Shown piece after piece: positions 42,967 through 52,527 of a DNA stretch of 64,000 bases. Numbering within the stretch: the stretch's first letter is position 1; every line of letters starts with the position of its first letter. The stretch is from Christiangramia echinicola DSM 19838 (GTDB taxonomy: Bacteria; Bacteroidota; Bacteroidia; Flavobacteriales; Flavobacteriaceae). A model generated the notes under the pieces. The model searched no databases. It saw only the letters and a program-made list of their open reading frames with translations, and had not been told where the DNA came from. Both the position numbers and the translations under genes were made by a program. The stretch lies in the NCBI RefSeq assembly GCF_000423065.1, contig NZ_AUHG01000010.1, positions 806,001 to 870,000 of the forward strand. The letters are read 5' to 3'.

Positions 42967-45795
42967 TTAATGGGCTTCCAGCCAGTTTTCACCAATTCCA
43001 AGATCTACATCTAGAGGAACTTCCAGTTTATATGCACTTTCCATTTCAGATTTTATCATTTCCTGGACCTTTTCCAATTCATCTTTATGGGCGTCGAAAA
43101 CCAATTCATCATGTACCTGAAGCAACATTTTGGTCTTGTAATTTTCGTCCTTCAATTTTTTATGAATGTTGATCATTGCAAGCTTAATGATGTCTGCAGC
43201 ACTTCCCTGGATAGGTGCATTTACAGCATTACGTTCTGCGGCACCGCGAACTACCTGATTTCGGGAATTGATATCTTTTAAATATCTTCTTCTGCCTAAA
43301 ACTGTTGAAACATAACCATGTTCCCTGGCGAATTCCACCTGGTCTGCAATGAAATTGCTCAGTTTGGGATAAGTCTTGTAATAAGTATCGATCAGTTCTT
43401 TTGATTCACTTCTGGAAAGTGAAGTCTGGTTGCTTAATCCGAAAGCAGAAACTCCATATATGATCCCGAAATTTACCGTTTTCGCGTTGCTTCTCTGCTC
43501 ACGGGTCACTTCTTCTAAAGGCACATTGAAAACTTTCGCCGCGGTAGAAGCATGGATATCTTCACCATTCTGGAAAGCCTTGATCATATTTTCCTCATTA
43601 CTTAGTGCCGCAATGATCCTAAGTTCTATCTGCGAATAATCGGCAGCGAGTAAGACGTAATTCTCATCTCTTGGAACAAAAGCTTTTCTAACCTGTCGTC
43701 CTCGTTCTGTTCTAATAGGAATATTCTGAAGATTAGGATTATTCGAGCTTAGTCTTCCCGTCGCAGCGGTGGTTTGTACGTAATCTGTATGAACTCTACC
43801 CGTAGTTTTTTCTACCTGGTTAGGCAATGCATCAACATAAGTATTCTGAAGTTTTACCAATCCGCGATAATCAAGCACGTGACGAACTATATCGTGCTCA
43901 TCTGCCAGGACTGAAAGTACATCTTCGCTGGTTGAATATTGTCCTGTTTTGGTTTTCTTAGGTTTCTTGGATAATTCCATTTTTTCAAACAAAATGATCC
44001 CTAATTGCTTTGGAGAACTTATTAGAAATTCTTCCCCCGCAGCTTCATATATTTTCGCTTCCAGGTCTTTTATGTCTGAAGCTAAAGCAGCAGATAAAGA
44101 CTTTAAGTATTCTTCATCGAGATTGATCCCTTCCAGTTCCATATCTGCAAGGACTCTAACCAGTGGAATTTCAATTTCATTGAATAGTTTCCTCGTTTCA
44201 GCCTCGTCCAGTTCCTTTTCAAATAAATTCTTAAGCTGAAAAGTGATATCCGCATCTTCTGCAGCATATTCGGTTAGCTTTTCAAGAGGGACATCTCTCA
44301 TGCTCCCCTGATTTTTACCTTTTTTACCGATCAATTCTGAAATTGGCTGAGGGGTATAGTTCAGGTAAGTTTCAGATAGTACATCCATATTATGGCGCAT
44401 ATCGGGGTTAATAAGGTAATGCGCGATCATAGTATCGAATAACGGTCCTTTTACCTTTATCCTATATTTATCCAGAACTTCAATATCATATTTAAGGTTC
44501 TGACCTATTTTTTCAATCGTATCATTTTCGAAGAATTCTCTTAATTCTTCTATGATTTTTTGAGCTTCCTCCCTGTCTTCCGGGAATGGTATATAAAAAC
44601 CTTTGCCAGCTTCCCAGGAAAAAGCAATTCCAACCAATTCCGCCTCCAGTGTATTCAGGCTTGTCGTTTCAGTATCAAAACATACACTTTTTTGTTTAAG
44701 AAGCTTTTCTGCAAAAAGGTTCCTGGCCATTTCAGTGCTTAATGACTGATAGAAGTGAGGTGTGTCTGTAAGATTCGTTCGGGAAGAGGTCCTTTCGATC
44801 TCTTCGCTGTCACCTCCAAATAATGAGAATTGACCGGCTCCGGCAGTTGCCTGGGCATTACTCCTGGCAGAAGGAGAATTTGAAACCTGTGTTGGTTGAG
44901 CTTCCTCTTCTCCACTAAATAATTTTATAAATTGATCTTTTAGTCTTCTAAATTCGAGATCTTCAAAAATCGCCTGAACCTTATCTCCGTCAGGCCTTGA
45001 AAGTTCATAATCTTCCGCATGAAACTTTACATCACAGTCTATAAAAATAGTGGCGAGTTTTTTAGAAAGCCTTCCTAACTCTGCATTCTCGATCACCTTC
45101 TCTTTCATTTTGCCTTTTAGGTCCTCTGTATTAGCCAGAAGACCTTCCATGCTGCCATATTTTTTAATGAATTTTTTAGCTGTTTTTTCTCCTACTCCCG
45201 GGAGTCCAGGTATATTATCTACAGAATCTCCCATCATTCCCAGAAAGTCGATCACCTGTTCGGGTCTTTCTACTTCGAATTTTTTCTGAACTTCAGGAAT
45301 TCCCCAGATTTCGATTCCGTTGCCCATTCTCGCCGGGCGATACATGAAAATATTTTCAGAAACCAGCTGGGCAAAATCTTTATCTGGAGTAACCATATAA
45401 ACTTTGTAATTCTCCTTTTCAGCCTGCTTTGCTAAGGTTCCAATGATGTCATCGGCTTCCATACCCGCACATTCCACAACCGGAATATGCATCGCTTTCA
45501 GAATATCCTGGATAATAGGAATTGCCTCCCTGATTGGTTCTGGTGTTTCATCTCTATTCGCCTTATAATCTGAAAACATTTCAGTACGCTCTTTACTACC
45601 ATCTTTATCGAAGCATACTGCTAAATGATCCGGTTTTTCTCTTCGAATTACATCAAATAGGGAATTGGTGAAACCCATGATCGCGGAAGTATTAAAACCT
45701 TTGGAATTGATCCTTGGGTTCTTGATAAAAGCGTAATAACCACGAAAAATTAAAGCGTATGCGTCTAATAAAAAAAGGCGTTTTTGATCGGCCAT
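42967..45795 (-). CDS. polA: DNA polymerase I
   Basis: The 942-residue protein has all three parts. The 5'-3' nuclease covers about 1-290 (LFLLDAYALIFRGYYAF, GDSVDNIPGLPGVGEKTA). The 3'-5' exonuclease covers about 340-530 and keeps its metal residues (CFDTETTSLN). The polymerase covers about 560-942 (ADYSQIELRIIAAL, AKTVNFGIIYG, QVHDELVF). It fills gaps and removes RNA primers in replication and repair. The proofreading motif being intact is worth noting, since many bacterial PolA proteins have lost it. Confidence 0.96.
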   Translation of the reverse strand: MADQKRLFLLDAYALIFRGYYAFIKNPRINSKGFNTSAIMGFTNSLFDVIRREKPDHLAVCFDKDGSKERTEMFSDYKANRDETPEPIREAIPIIQDILKAMHIPVVECAGMEADDIIGTLAKQAEKENYKVYMVTPDKDFAQLVSENIFMYRPARMGNGIEIWGIPEVQKKFEVERPEQVIDFLGMMGDSVDNIPGLPGVGEKTAKKFIKKYGSMEGLLANTEDLKGKMKEKVIENAELGRLSKKLATIFIDCDVKFHAEDYELSRPDGDKVQAIFEDLEFRRLKDQFIKLFSGEEEAQPTQVSNSPSARSNAQATAGAGQFSLFGGDSEEIERTSSRTNLTDTPHFYQSLSTEMARNLFAEKLLKQKSVCFDTETTSLNTLEAELVGIAFSWEAGKGFYIPFPEDREEAQKIIEELREFFENDTIEKIGQNLKYDIEVLDKYRIKVKGPLFDTMIAHYLINPDMRHNMDVLSETYLNYTPQPISELIGKKGKNQGSMRDVPLEKLTEYAAEDADITFQLKNLFEKELDEAETRKLFNEIEIPLVRVLADMELEGINLDEEYLKSLSAALASDIKDLEAKIYEAAGEEFLISSPKQLGIILFEKMELSKKPKKTKTGQYSTSEDVLSVLADEHDIVRHVLDYRGLVKLQNTYVDALPNQVEKTTGRVHTDYVQTTAATGRLSSNNPNLQNIPIRTERGRQVRKAFVPRDENYVLLAADYSQIELRIIAALSNEENMIKAFQNGEDIHASTAAKVFNVPLEEVTREQRSNAKTVNFGIIYGVSAFGLSNQTSLSRSESKELIDTYYKTYPKLSNFIADQVEFAREHGYVSTVLGRRRYLKDINSRNQVVRGAAERNAVNAPIQGSAADIIKLAMINIHKKLKDENYKTKMLLQVHDELVFDAHKDELEKVQEMIKSEMESAYKLEVPLDVDLGIGENWLEAH

Positions 45796-45828
45796 TGGAA
45801 ATGTTTAAATATAAAAATGAGATTATTT

Positions 45829-45836
45829 CAAAACTA
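45829..45836 (-). promoter_or_regulatory. -7 promoter element for polA
   Basis: The minus strand reads TAGTTTTG, matching TAnnTTTG, 33 bases before the polA ATG. Confidence 0.45.
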
Positions 45837-45876
45837 CGAAGATAAAATTACTCTTGCTTAAAGTAGCACTGGATAA

Positions 45877-46854
45877 TTATGAATCTAAATAGGATTTGCT
45901 TGGGTTATCAGTACTTTCTCCCTCATAAAATTTAGCGTAACTAAATCCCTTATGGATACAATATAAACCTATCTCTCCTTTTTTATTCAAAGCGATATAT
46001 GCTACCTGGAAATCTTTATAGTTTGCAGCTGTTCTAACAGTTCTCATAACTGCTTCTTCACAAGCTTCCTGGGGAGATTTTCCCTGTCTCATTAATTCCA
46101 CGATAAGAAAACTTCCTACACTTTTCATGATAGCTTCACCCATTCCTGTACCTACAGCACCGCCTACTTCATTATCCAGAAACAATCCGGCACCAATAAT
46201 GGGGGAATCTCCAACCCGGCCATTGATCTTATAAGAAAGTCCGGAAGTGGTACAGGCTCCAGCAATATCGCCTTTTGAATCTAAACAAAGCATCCCGATG
46301 GTATCGTGATTTTCAATATTTATGATAGGTTTGTATTCTTTATGTTCCAGCCATTTTTTCCAGGCCTTTTCCGATTCTTCAGTGAGTAAATTTTTTCTTT
46401 TAAATCCCTGCTGAATCGCAAATTGTAGCGCACCTTCTCCAGCAAGCATAACATGTGGAGTTTCTTCCATTACTTTCCGGGCAACCGAAACCGGATGTTC
46501 AATTTCTTTTAGGTAAACTACAGATCCGGCATTTCCATCTGGTGACATGATACAGGCGTCCAGGGTTACATTCCCATCCCTGTCTGGTGCACCGCCATTT
46601 CCAACTGTTGTATTTTTAAGGTTTGCTTCTTCAACCATTACACCTTTTTCTACCGCATCAAGTGCAGTAGCGCCTCTGGCAAGTTCGGCACCAGCCATTT
46701 TAGTTGCATTCTGGAAATTCCAGGTTGCGACGGCAACCGGATATTTGTTGATCATATTCAATTCGATTAATAAGGGTTTTGAGAAAATTGATGGAGTAGC
46801 GCTTAAAGCAACTCCGGCAATCCCGGTATTTTTTATAAAGTTTCTACGTTTCAT
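45877..46854 (-). CDS. Tat-exported N4-(beta-N-acetylglucosaminyl)-L-asparaginase-like Ntn hydrolase
   Basis: The 325-residue protein has a twin-arginine signal (MKRRNFIKNTGIAGVAL). It then shows the glycosylasparaginase pattern: TVGNGGAPDRDGNVTLDA near 83-100 and the self-cleavage site before T185 in NHDTIGMLC. The new N-terminal threonine becomes the nucleophile, and GVSYK-like, GAGLFLDNEVGGAVGTGMGE follows. The enzyme cuts the sugar-asparagine bond of N-glycans or hydrolyses related amides, here in the periplasm. It stands alone upstream of polA. Confidence 0.88.
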   Translation of the reverse strand: MKRRNFIKNTGIAGVALSATPSIFSKPLLIELNMINKYPVAVATWNFQNATKMAGAELARGATALDAVEKGVMVEEANLKNTTVGNGGAPDRDGNVTLDACIMSPDGNAGSVVYLKEIEHPVSVARKVMEETPHVMLAGEGALQFAIQQGFKRKNLLTEESEKAWKKWLEHKEYKPIINIENHDTIGMLCLDSKGDIAGACTTSGLSYKINGRVGDSPIIGAGLFLDNEVGGAVGTGMGEAIMKSVGSFLIVELMRQGKSPQEACEEAVMRTVRTAANYKDFQVAYIALNKKGEIGLYCIHKGFSYAKFYEGESTDNPSKSYLDS

Positions 46855-47061
46855 AACCGACTATCTTAGCCTTGCCATAAATGTATTAAAAGACTTTTGA
46901 ATCCTAGTAAATTAATAAGTCACACTTATTGAAAGTCTTATTATCAAAGAGGAGATATTTATAAAAATATATAAATCTCTTAAGTCGTACTTTATATTTC
47001 CTAAAATGATGTTAATTCGTAAATACAGAATCCTAAATTCACGTTTTGTAATTAATCATAT

Positions 47062-48543
47062 ATGTTCGCCTCAGAAACCTGGAGTCTTTACGTCACCATT
47101 TTATTAGTTGTTTATGCTCTGGTCATTCTTTTTTTTGTGATCAGGGGGAATCTAAAAACGAAGAATATTGATGATTTTGCTTTAGGGAGTAATGGCTTTC
47201 CTGCATGGACGGTTGGATTAAGTCTGGCTGCTTCTATGACAAGTGCAGCAACTTTTATAATCAATCCCGGGTTTATAGCATTATATGGTTTCGCAGGGAT
47301 AATTTCCTTCGGGATCGTGATGCCTATAGCTATTTTCGCCTCTCTCATATTTTTTACCAAAGCCTTTCAGAAACATGGTTCCACAGTAAAGGCCTTAACC
47401 ATGGCGCAATGGATCGGGAAAAGGTATGACTCAAAAGGCCTAACTATATTCTTTGCAATATTATCTTTATTGCTCATCACTTTTATAGTTCTGATTTGTG
47501 TTGGTCTTACCCAGATAATTTCCAAGTCTTTGAATCTAGAACCATTTTACGTTTTAATGGGATTAATCACTTTTGTTTTTGGATATACCATGTTTGGGGG
47601 AGCCAATTCTATGGTCTATACTAACACGGTACAGGCGATCATCATGTTTGTGGTTGCCGTGATACTATTAGCTTCAGGTTCAGAATATTTTTCTAATGGA
47701 TTTGATGGTTTTGTTAACCTTCTAAATGAAATTGACCCAAATCTTACCCAAACCACCAATCCAGATAGTTTTTTATTTAGAGATTATTTTGAAATAATCG
47801 TTTGCCAGATCATTATTGGTATCGCTATAGTTTGTCAGCCTCATATTATTACTAAAACCCTTTTCCTTAGAAGCGAAAAGGCGATCAATCAATATCTCAC
47901 CGTCGCAATAGTTTGCATGAGCGTTTTCTTCCTTGTGGTAGTTGTGGGGTTATACGCAAGGATTACATTTCCTGATCTTAGCTTTGACGGAACTGCTCTG
48001 AAAATGGACGAATTGGTTTCAGCCTATGTAGTAAAGACATTTACTGCTGGAGTAGGAGTGATCATCGTTGCTGGATTGATTTCTGCGGGTCTTTCTACTT
48101 TAGAAGCCTTGATCCAGTCATTATCCACTACGATCACTACAGATCTCATTGCTCCTTTAAGTAAGCAAGAAAACTTCAATCAGGTAGGGCTTAATAAGAT
48201 CGTGATCATTTTGCTGGCCATTGTAAGTTTCTTTTTGAGCTATGACCAGATCATAGATCCTAACGTTAGCGTTGCTATATTCGCTCAGAATGGAGTTTAC
48301 GCCTATTTTGCGGCTGCTTTTGTGCCGGTTTTGTTCGGAATATATTTTAAAAAGGTCAGTAAGAATGCCGTGTTCATCGCAAGTTTTTCGGCGGTAGCGC
48401 TTCATTTTATAATTTACTACGGAAGAATAACTCCGTATATGCAAGAGCCAGTAAATAACCCGGGAGTCTCTGCCGCGATCGCGGTAGTGGCATCCTTTAT
48501 TATTGGTAATTCTCTATATTTAATCAGTAGAAAGAAAGCATGA
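47062..48543 (+). CDS. Sodium:solute symporter (SSS family)
   Basis: The 493-residue protein has about thirteen membrane segments. SSS features are FALGSNGFPAWTVGLSLAASMTSAATF-type sequence near 41-66 (key part GLSLAASMTSAATF) and GLISAGLSTLEALIQSLSTT near 337-356, which binds sodium. The closest known group are monocarboxylate or pantothenate-type symporters, but the substrate is not fixed by the sequence. It is the first gene of a tight unit; the next start overlaps its stop by four bases. An organic acid substrate fits the acyl-CoA ligase and hydrolases downstream. Confidence 0.87.
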   Translation: MFASETWSLYVTILLVVYALVILFFVIRGNLKTKNIDDFALGSNGFPAWTVGLSLAASMTSAATFIINPGFIALYGFAGIISFGIVMPIAIFASLIFFTKAFQKHGSTVKALTMAQWIGKRYDSKGLTIFFAILSLLLITFIVLICVGLTQIISKSLNLEPFYVLMGLITFVFGYTMFGGANSMVYTNTVQAIIMFVVAVILLASGSEYFSNGFDGFVNLLNEIDPNLTQTTNPDSFLFRDYFEIIVCQIIIGIAIVCQPHIITKTLFLRSEKAINQYLTVAIVCMSVFFLVVVVGLYARITFPDLSFDGTALKMDELVSAYVVKTFTAGVGVIIVAGLISAGLSTLEALIQSLSTTITTDLIAPLSKQENFNQVGLNKIVIILLAIVSFFLSYDQIIDPNVSVAIFAQNGVYAYFAAAFVPVLFGIYFKKVSKNAVFIASFSAVALHFIIYYGRITPYMQEPVNNPGVSAAIAVVASFIIGNSLYLISRKKA

Positions 48544-50057
48544 ATTATTTCGATTGGATTGGAAAATGGTCTGTATACACCCCCGATAAAAAAGCGGTGG
48601 CGTCTGTAGATTCAGGTTTAGCTTATACTTATAAAGAGCTGAATGATCTTTCAATTCAGGTAGAGAGCCACTTAAAGAACGAGTACTCGATCGAAAAGGA
48701 TGATCGTATAGCAGTATTGGCAGCACACTCCCCGGAGTATTTAATATTGTTTATTGCAGCTCAAAGAATGGGAGCTATCCTGGTTCCGCTGAACTATCGA
48801 GCTTCAGTTTCAGAACTTGAATATTGCATCAAGGATACGGAACCTGCTTTAGTGATATTTGAAAAAGATTTTCAGAAGAAAGTTCAGGCGACAAAAGATA
48901 ATATATTCTTCAATGAAGTAGAAATTGAAGATATTATAATGGAATCTTTAAAACTAAAAGTAGAAGCTATACCGGTTGAAATCGAGCCAGAACAACCTGT
49001 TTTTATTTTCTATACTTCCGGAACTACCGGAAAACCAAAAGGGGTTTTATATACTAACCGAATGTTATTCTGGAATAGTTTGAATACTTCGGTTCAACTG
49101 GAGATCACTTCTGCAGATTTCACTTTAAATGCATTGCCATCGTATCACACTTCCGGATGGAATGTTTTGTTGTTACCTATGTTGCATCGAGGGGCTAGAG
49201 TTGATTTCTTAAAAGCCTTTAAGCCTAAAAAGGTGCTGAATTACATTCAAAATAATTCCATAAGCCTGTTTCTGGCAATTCCAACGATGCTTAGAATGAT
49301 GGCAAAACATCAGGCTTTTGAAAACTTCAAAGCTCCAGATCTCAAATATATTGTGGTTGGAGGGGAGGATCTTTCCATTCCGCTGATCGATAAATGGGCA
49401 GAGAAAGGTATTCTTTTAAGACAGGGCTATGGCCTTACCGAAGCAGGACCATGCATTACTTCACTACACCATCATGATGCCTTATGGAAAAAGGGATCTA
49501 TAGGGAAACCTAATTTTTATGTCGATTATAAGATCATAAACGAAGAAGGAACAGAAGTAGAGGCTCATGAGCATGGAGAATTATGCCTGAGAGGAAATAT
49601 TGTAACTCCCGGATATTGGAATAATTCGGCTTACACTCTTGAAAAGCTCAAGGATGGTTGGTTCCATACTGGCGATATAGTAAAAATGGATTCAGAAGGC
49701 TTCATTTATATGGTTGGCAGAAAGAATCAGATGTTCATTTCTGGTGGAGAGAATATTTATCCTTTAGAAATAGAAAATGTGCTTTTGAAAAAGAATTTTG
49801 TGAAGGAAGCCGCGATCGTAGGTATAAATGATGAAAATTGGGGAGAAGTTGGGGTCGCTTTTCTGGTCGGGAATATTAAGGATCTAAATAACGAGCAACT
49901 TCGGGAGCAGCTTAAACATTATCTGGCATCTTATAAGATCCCGAGACATATCGTTTTTCTGGATTCCCTTCCCAAATCTGGCATTGGAAAAATTGACCGG
50001 AAAAAATTAAAGAAAATGTATAAGCTTATTCAAAATGAAAAAAGGAATATTATTTAG
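48540..50057 (+). CDS. AMP-dependent acyl-CoA synthetase
   Basis: The 505-residue ligase has the phosphate loop YTSGTTGKPKG (158-168), YGLTEAGP near 295-302, the hinge region WFHTGDIVKMDSEGF, and the catalytic lysine in PKSGIGKIDRKKL near the end. It activates a carboxylic acid to its CoA thioester through an acyl-AMP. Chain length cannot be read off. At 505 residues it is too short for an acetoacetyl-CoA synthetase of the long type. It overlaps the symporter by four bases and the next hydrolase by 23, so all three are translated as one unit. Confidence 0.88.
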   Translation: MNYFDWIGKWSVYTPDKKAVASVDSGLAYTYKELNDLSIQVESHLKNEYSIEKDDRIAVLAAHSPEYLILFIAAQRMGAILVPLNYRASVSELEYCIKDTEPALVIFEKDFQKKVQATKDNIFFNEVEIEDIIMESLKLKVEAIPVEIEPEQPVFIFYTSGTTGKPKGVLYTNRMLFWNSLNTSVQLEITSADFTLNALPSYHTSGWNVLLLPMLHRGARVDFLKAFKPKKVLNYIQNNSISLFLAIPTMLRMMAKHQAFENFKAPDLKYIVVGGEDLSIPLIDKWAEKGILLRQGYGLTEAGPCITSLHHHDALWKKGSIGKPNFYVDYKIINEEGTEVEAHEHGELCLRGNIVTPGYWNNSAYTLEKLKDGWFHTGDIVKMDSEGFIYMVGRKNQMFISGGENIYPLEIENVLLKKNFVKEAAIVGINDENWGEVGVAFLVGNIKDLNNEQLREQLKHYLASYKIPRHIVFLDSLPKSGIGKIDRKKLKKMYKLIQNEKRNII

Positions 50058-50961
50058 TCTGTTCAGTATAGTAATAACCGGCTTAACAGCTCAGCATAAT
50101 ATCAGTGAAATAGTAACCTACGATCTGCCTGTGAAAACCATAAATATAAAATCAGAATCTATCGCTTATACCGATAATGGCAGGGGTGAGAAAACATTAT
50201 TATTCGTGCATGGTTTATCTAGTAACCTGGATTCCTGGAAGAAGAATTTTGAAGATCTAGCTACAGATTATCGTTGTATAGCTATAGACCTGCCGGGTTA
50301 CGGACAATCTTCCCGCAGTAAGACCAATTATAGTTTAGCTGAATATGCCGATATTTTAAATGCTCTGGCGGAAAAAATGGAGCTGGAAAATGTTATTCTC
50401 ATTGGTCATTCCTTGGGTGGGCAAATAGCTATGCATTCAGTTTTAAAATATCCTGAAGCTTACGAAAAACTTATCCTTATCGCTCCTGCCGGAATTGAAA
50501 CCTTTACAGAGCAGGAAGCTACGGTCATGAAAACTGCTTATACTCCTGCAATGGTGGTGAATGCCTCAGATGAGCAGGTGTTAGCGAATTACAAGATGAA
50601 TTTTCATTCTTTTCCTGAGGATGCCCAGGCTATGGTAGATGACAGGATCAAAATGAAATCTGCTGAGGATTTTCCCGCTTATGCAGAAACCGTTGTGAAT
50701 AATATTCATGCGATGCTGGAAGAACCGGTGATCCATGAGATCAAGAATATTGAAATTCCTGTTCTAATGATCTTCGGAAAGAATGATATGCTGATTCCGA
50801 ATAAATATTTTCATCCTTCAGAAAGTATTGAAAGTTTGATCGAAACTTCTGAAGAGAAATTTCAGGATCTGGAAGTCAAAATTATAGATGAAGCCGGACA
50901 TTTTGTAAATTTTGAAAAGGCTGAAAAAGTAAACGGGGAGATCAGGGATTTTCTGAACTAA
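50035..50961 (+). CDS. Periplasmic alpha/beta hydrolase
   Basis: The 308-residue protein has a signal peptide (MKKGILFSLFSIVITGLTAQ) and a complete alpha/beta-hydrolase core: oxyanion motif FVHGLSSNLDSW near 57-68, nucleophile S126 in GHSLGG, aspartate in FGKNDMLIP, and histidine in DEAGHFVNFE near the end. It would cut an ester outside the cytoplasm. Its first 23 bases overlap the acyl-CoA ligase gene. With the cytosolic hydrolase and 3-hydroxybutyrate dehydrogenase of this cluster, an ester of hydroxyacids is a reasonable substrate guess. Confidence 0.86.
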   Translation: MKKGILFSLFSIVITGLTAQHNISEIVTYDLPVKTINIKSESIAYTDNGRGEKTLLFVHGLSSNLDSWKKNFEDLATDYRCIAIDLPGYGQSSRSKTNYSLAEYADILNALAEKMELENVILIGHSLGGQIAMHSVLKYPEAYEKLILIAPAGIETFTEQEATVMKTAYTPAMVVNASDEQVLANYKMNFHSFPEDAQAMVDDRIKMKSAEDFPAYAETVVNNIHAMLEEPVIHEIKNIEIPVLMIFGKNDMLIPNKYFHPSESIESLIETSEEKFQDLEVKIIDEAGHFVNFEKAEKVNGEIRDFLN

Positions 50962-52397
50962 TGAAATCTAAACTTAAAATATTCACCGATTTTTCTGAAG
51001 GGGTTTTACCCCATGAGGCTTCCTTTCTTCAGAAGGAGAACAGGATTAGGGATGATGAAAAAGAGGAGATCCTGAATAAAGTCTGTAGAAATGCCGAGCG
51101 CTTTTTTACTTCAGAAGAATTTGACGAAGAAATTGATAAGCGTAAATATACCTATATCAAAAAATGGATCTCGCAAAAGCTTGAAAGAGCAGATGTTGAT
51201 GCTCATCTGGAATATCTCAGCTTTATAGAAAAACAGGTATTGACAGATACCATAACATCGGCTGAAGAAAAGGAATTGCTGGAATATATCCATGTGTATG
51301 ATCATACTTCCTTTTACTTTCAGAAATTCTATGAGCTGGTTCGGGAATATCAGGATTACCTATTAGTGCGATTCCGGTATCAGGATTGTGAGATTACGGA
51401 AGCATTTTTGAAGCAAAACCAGAAATATTACCAAAGGTCTTTGGAGGTAAAAGACGAGATCTTTCATGCTACCAAAGATCTTACCCGCCAATATACCTCT
51501 CAAAAGATCAATACCAAGCATTGGGAGTCCAGGCTTCTGGAATATTTATATGACAATAAGCTAGACGGACGCAATAAATATCACGCATTTATAAGGCTGG
51601 TCTTTCTTTATTTTAACTATAAGGAATATGAGAAGGCGCGGGAGGTATTCGATTATATAGATGAATGTTTTAAGGATGGATTGATGTATTCCCGGCGTGT
51701 ACTTTTTAATTATTACGCGAATCGGGTAATCCTGCATTCTAATCTAAAAGACCTGGACCAGGCCGAATATTATGCCCATTTATCGGTAAAACAGGATAAC
51801 AGTGATAAACTTTTTTATCTGAACAATCTTGTGGCAATTCTTCTGAAAAAAGATAAGAATAAGGAAGCACTGGATTTGCTGGCAGAAAATTATAAACTTT
51901 TTAAAAGCTCTTTTAATCATCACCAAAAGCTTGGATTTGCCACACATTATCTGCGCACGTTGGTAAGAAATAAGCGTATCAATATTGCTGAAACTTTTGC
52001 GAAGAACTTCCTTTACGAGAACCGTAAGAATGTTTTTGAACATCGCTGGAGCCGGTTCTTTTCAAATTATCTCATGCTTTTAACTACAGCTGAAAAACCT
52101 GTAGAGGTAATAAAACTCACCAAAAAGTATAACCTCTTAGAGCGAGAAACAGAGGAATTGGGTAAAGAAAACCTGATCCCGAAAATTCACTGGTATTACC
52201 ATCTTGCTAATTATCTAAATGGGCAGTATTCTGAAGATAAATTTTTCGAAAAAATGATTCAAAGTATTGAGGCTTCTAACCTGAATTCAGAGGGGGTACG
52301 GGCTTTAAGTGAGTTTATAGACCGACTGTCTTTCACTCTTCCAGGGTTCTTTTCAAAACTAAAGTCGCACTTTAATGAGAACGCCCTTTATTCCTAA
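50961..52397 (+). CDS. Conserved hypothetical protein with helical repeats
   Basis: The 478-residue protein has no signal peptide and no catalytic motif I recognise. It is mostly charged helices. From about residue 200 on, the pattern (YLYFNYKEYEKAREVFDYID, LKDLDQAEYYAHLSV, LLKKDKNKEALDLLAENY) is that of TPR-like repeats, so a scaffold or regulatory role is likely. Its start overlaps the upstream stop by one base, which ties it to the symporter-ligase-hydrolase unit. It ends 130 bases before the TonB receptor. Confidence 0.7.
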   Translation: MKSKLKIFTDFSEGVLPHEASFLQKENRIRDDEKEEILNKVCRNAERFFTSEEFDEEIDKRKYTYIKKWISQKLERADVDAHLEYLSFIEKQVLTDTITSAEEKELLEYIHVYDHTSFYFQKFYELVREYQDYLLVRFRYQDCEITEAFLKQNQKYYQRSLEVKDEIFHATKDLTRQYTSQKINTKHWESRLLEYLYDNKLDGRNKYHAFIRLVFLYFNYKEYEKAREVFDYIDECFKDGLMYSRRVLFNYYANRVILHSNLKDLDQAEYYAHLSVKQDNSDKLFYLNNLVAILLKKDKNKEALDLLAENYKLFKSSFNHHQKLGFATHYLRTLVRNKRINIAETFAKNFLYENRKNVFEHRWSRFFSNYLMLLTTAEKPVEVIKLTKKYNLLERETEELGKENLIPKIHWYYHLANYLNGQYSEDKFFEKMIQSIEASNLNSEGVRALSEFIDRLSFTLPGFFSKLKSHFNENALYS

Positions 52398-52527
52398 AGT
52401 TTCGGAAAAATTTGATCGATTATTCATTTAATTAAAATCACGGTCATACTTCACAATCTTTCTTCATTTCATTTATTGGCGAGTTCTCTTGTTAATTTCG
52501 TCTTAAAATAATCAAAAACTATCTTTT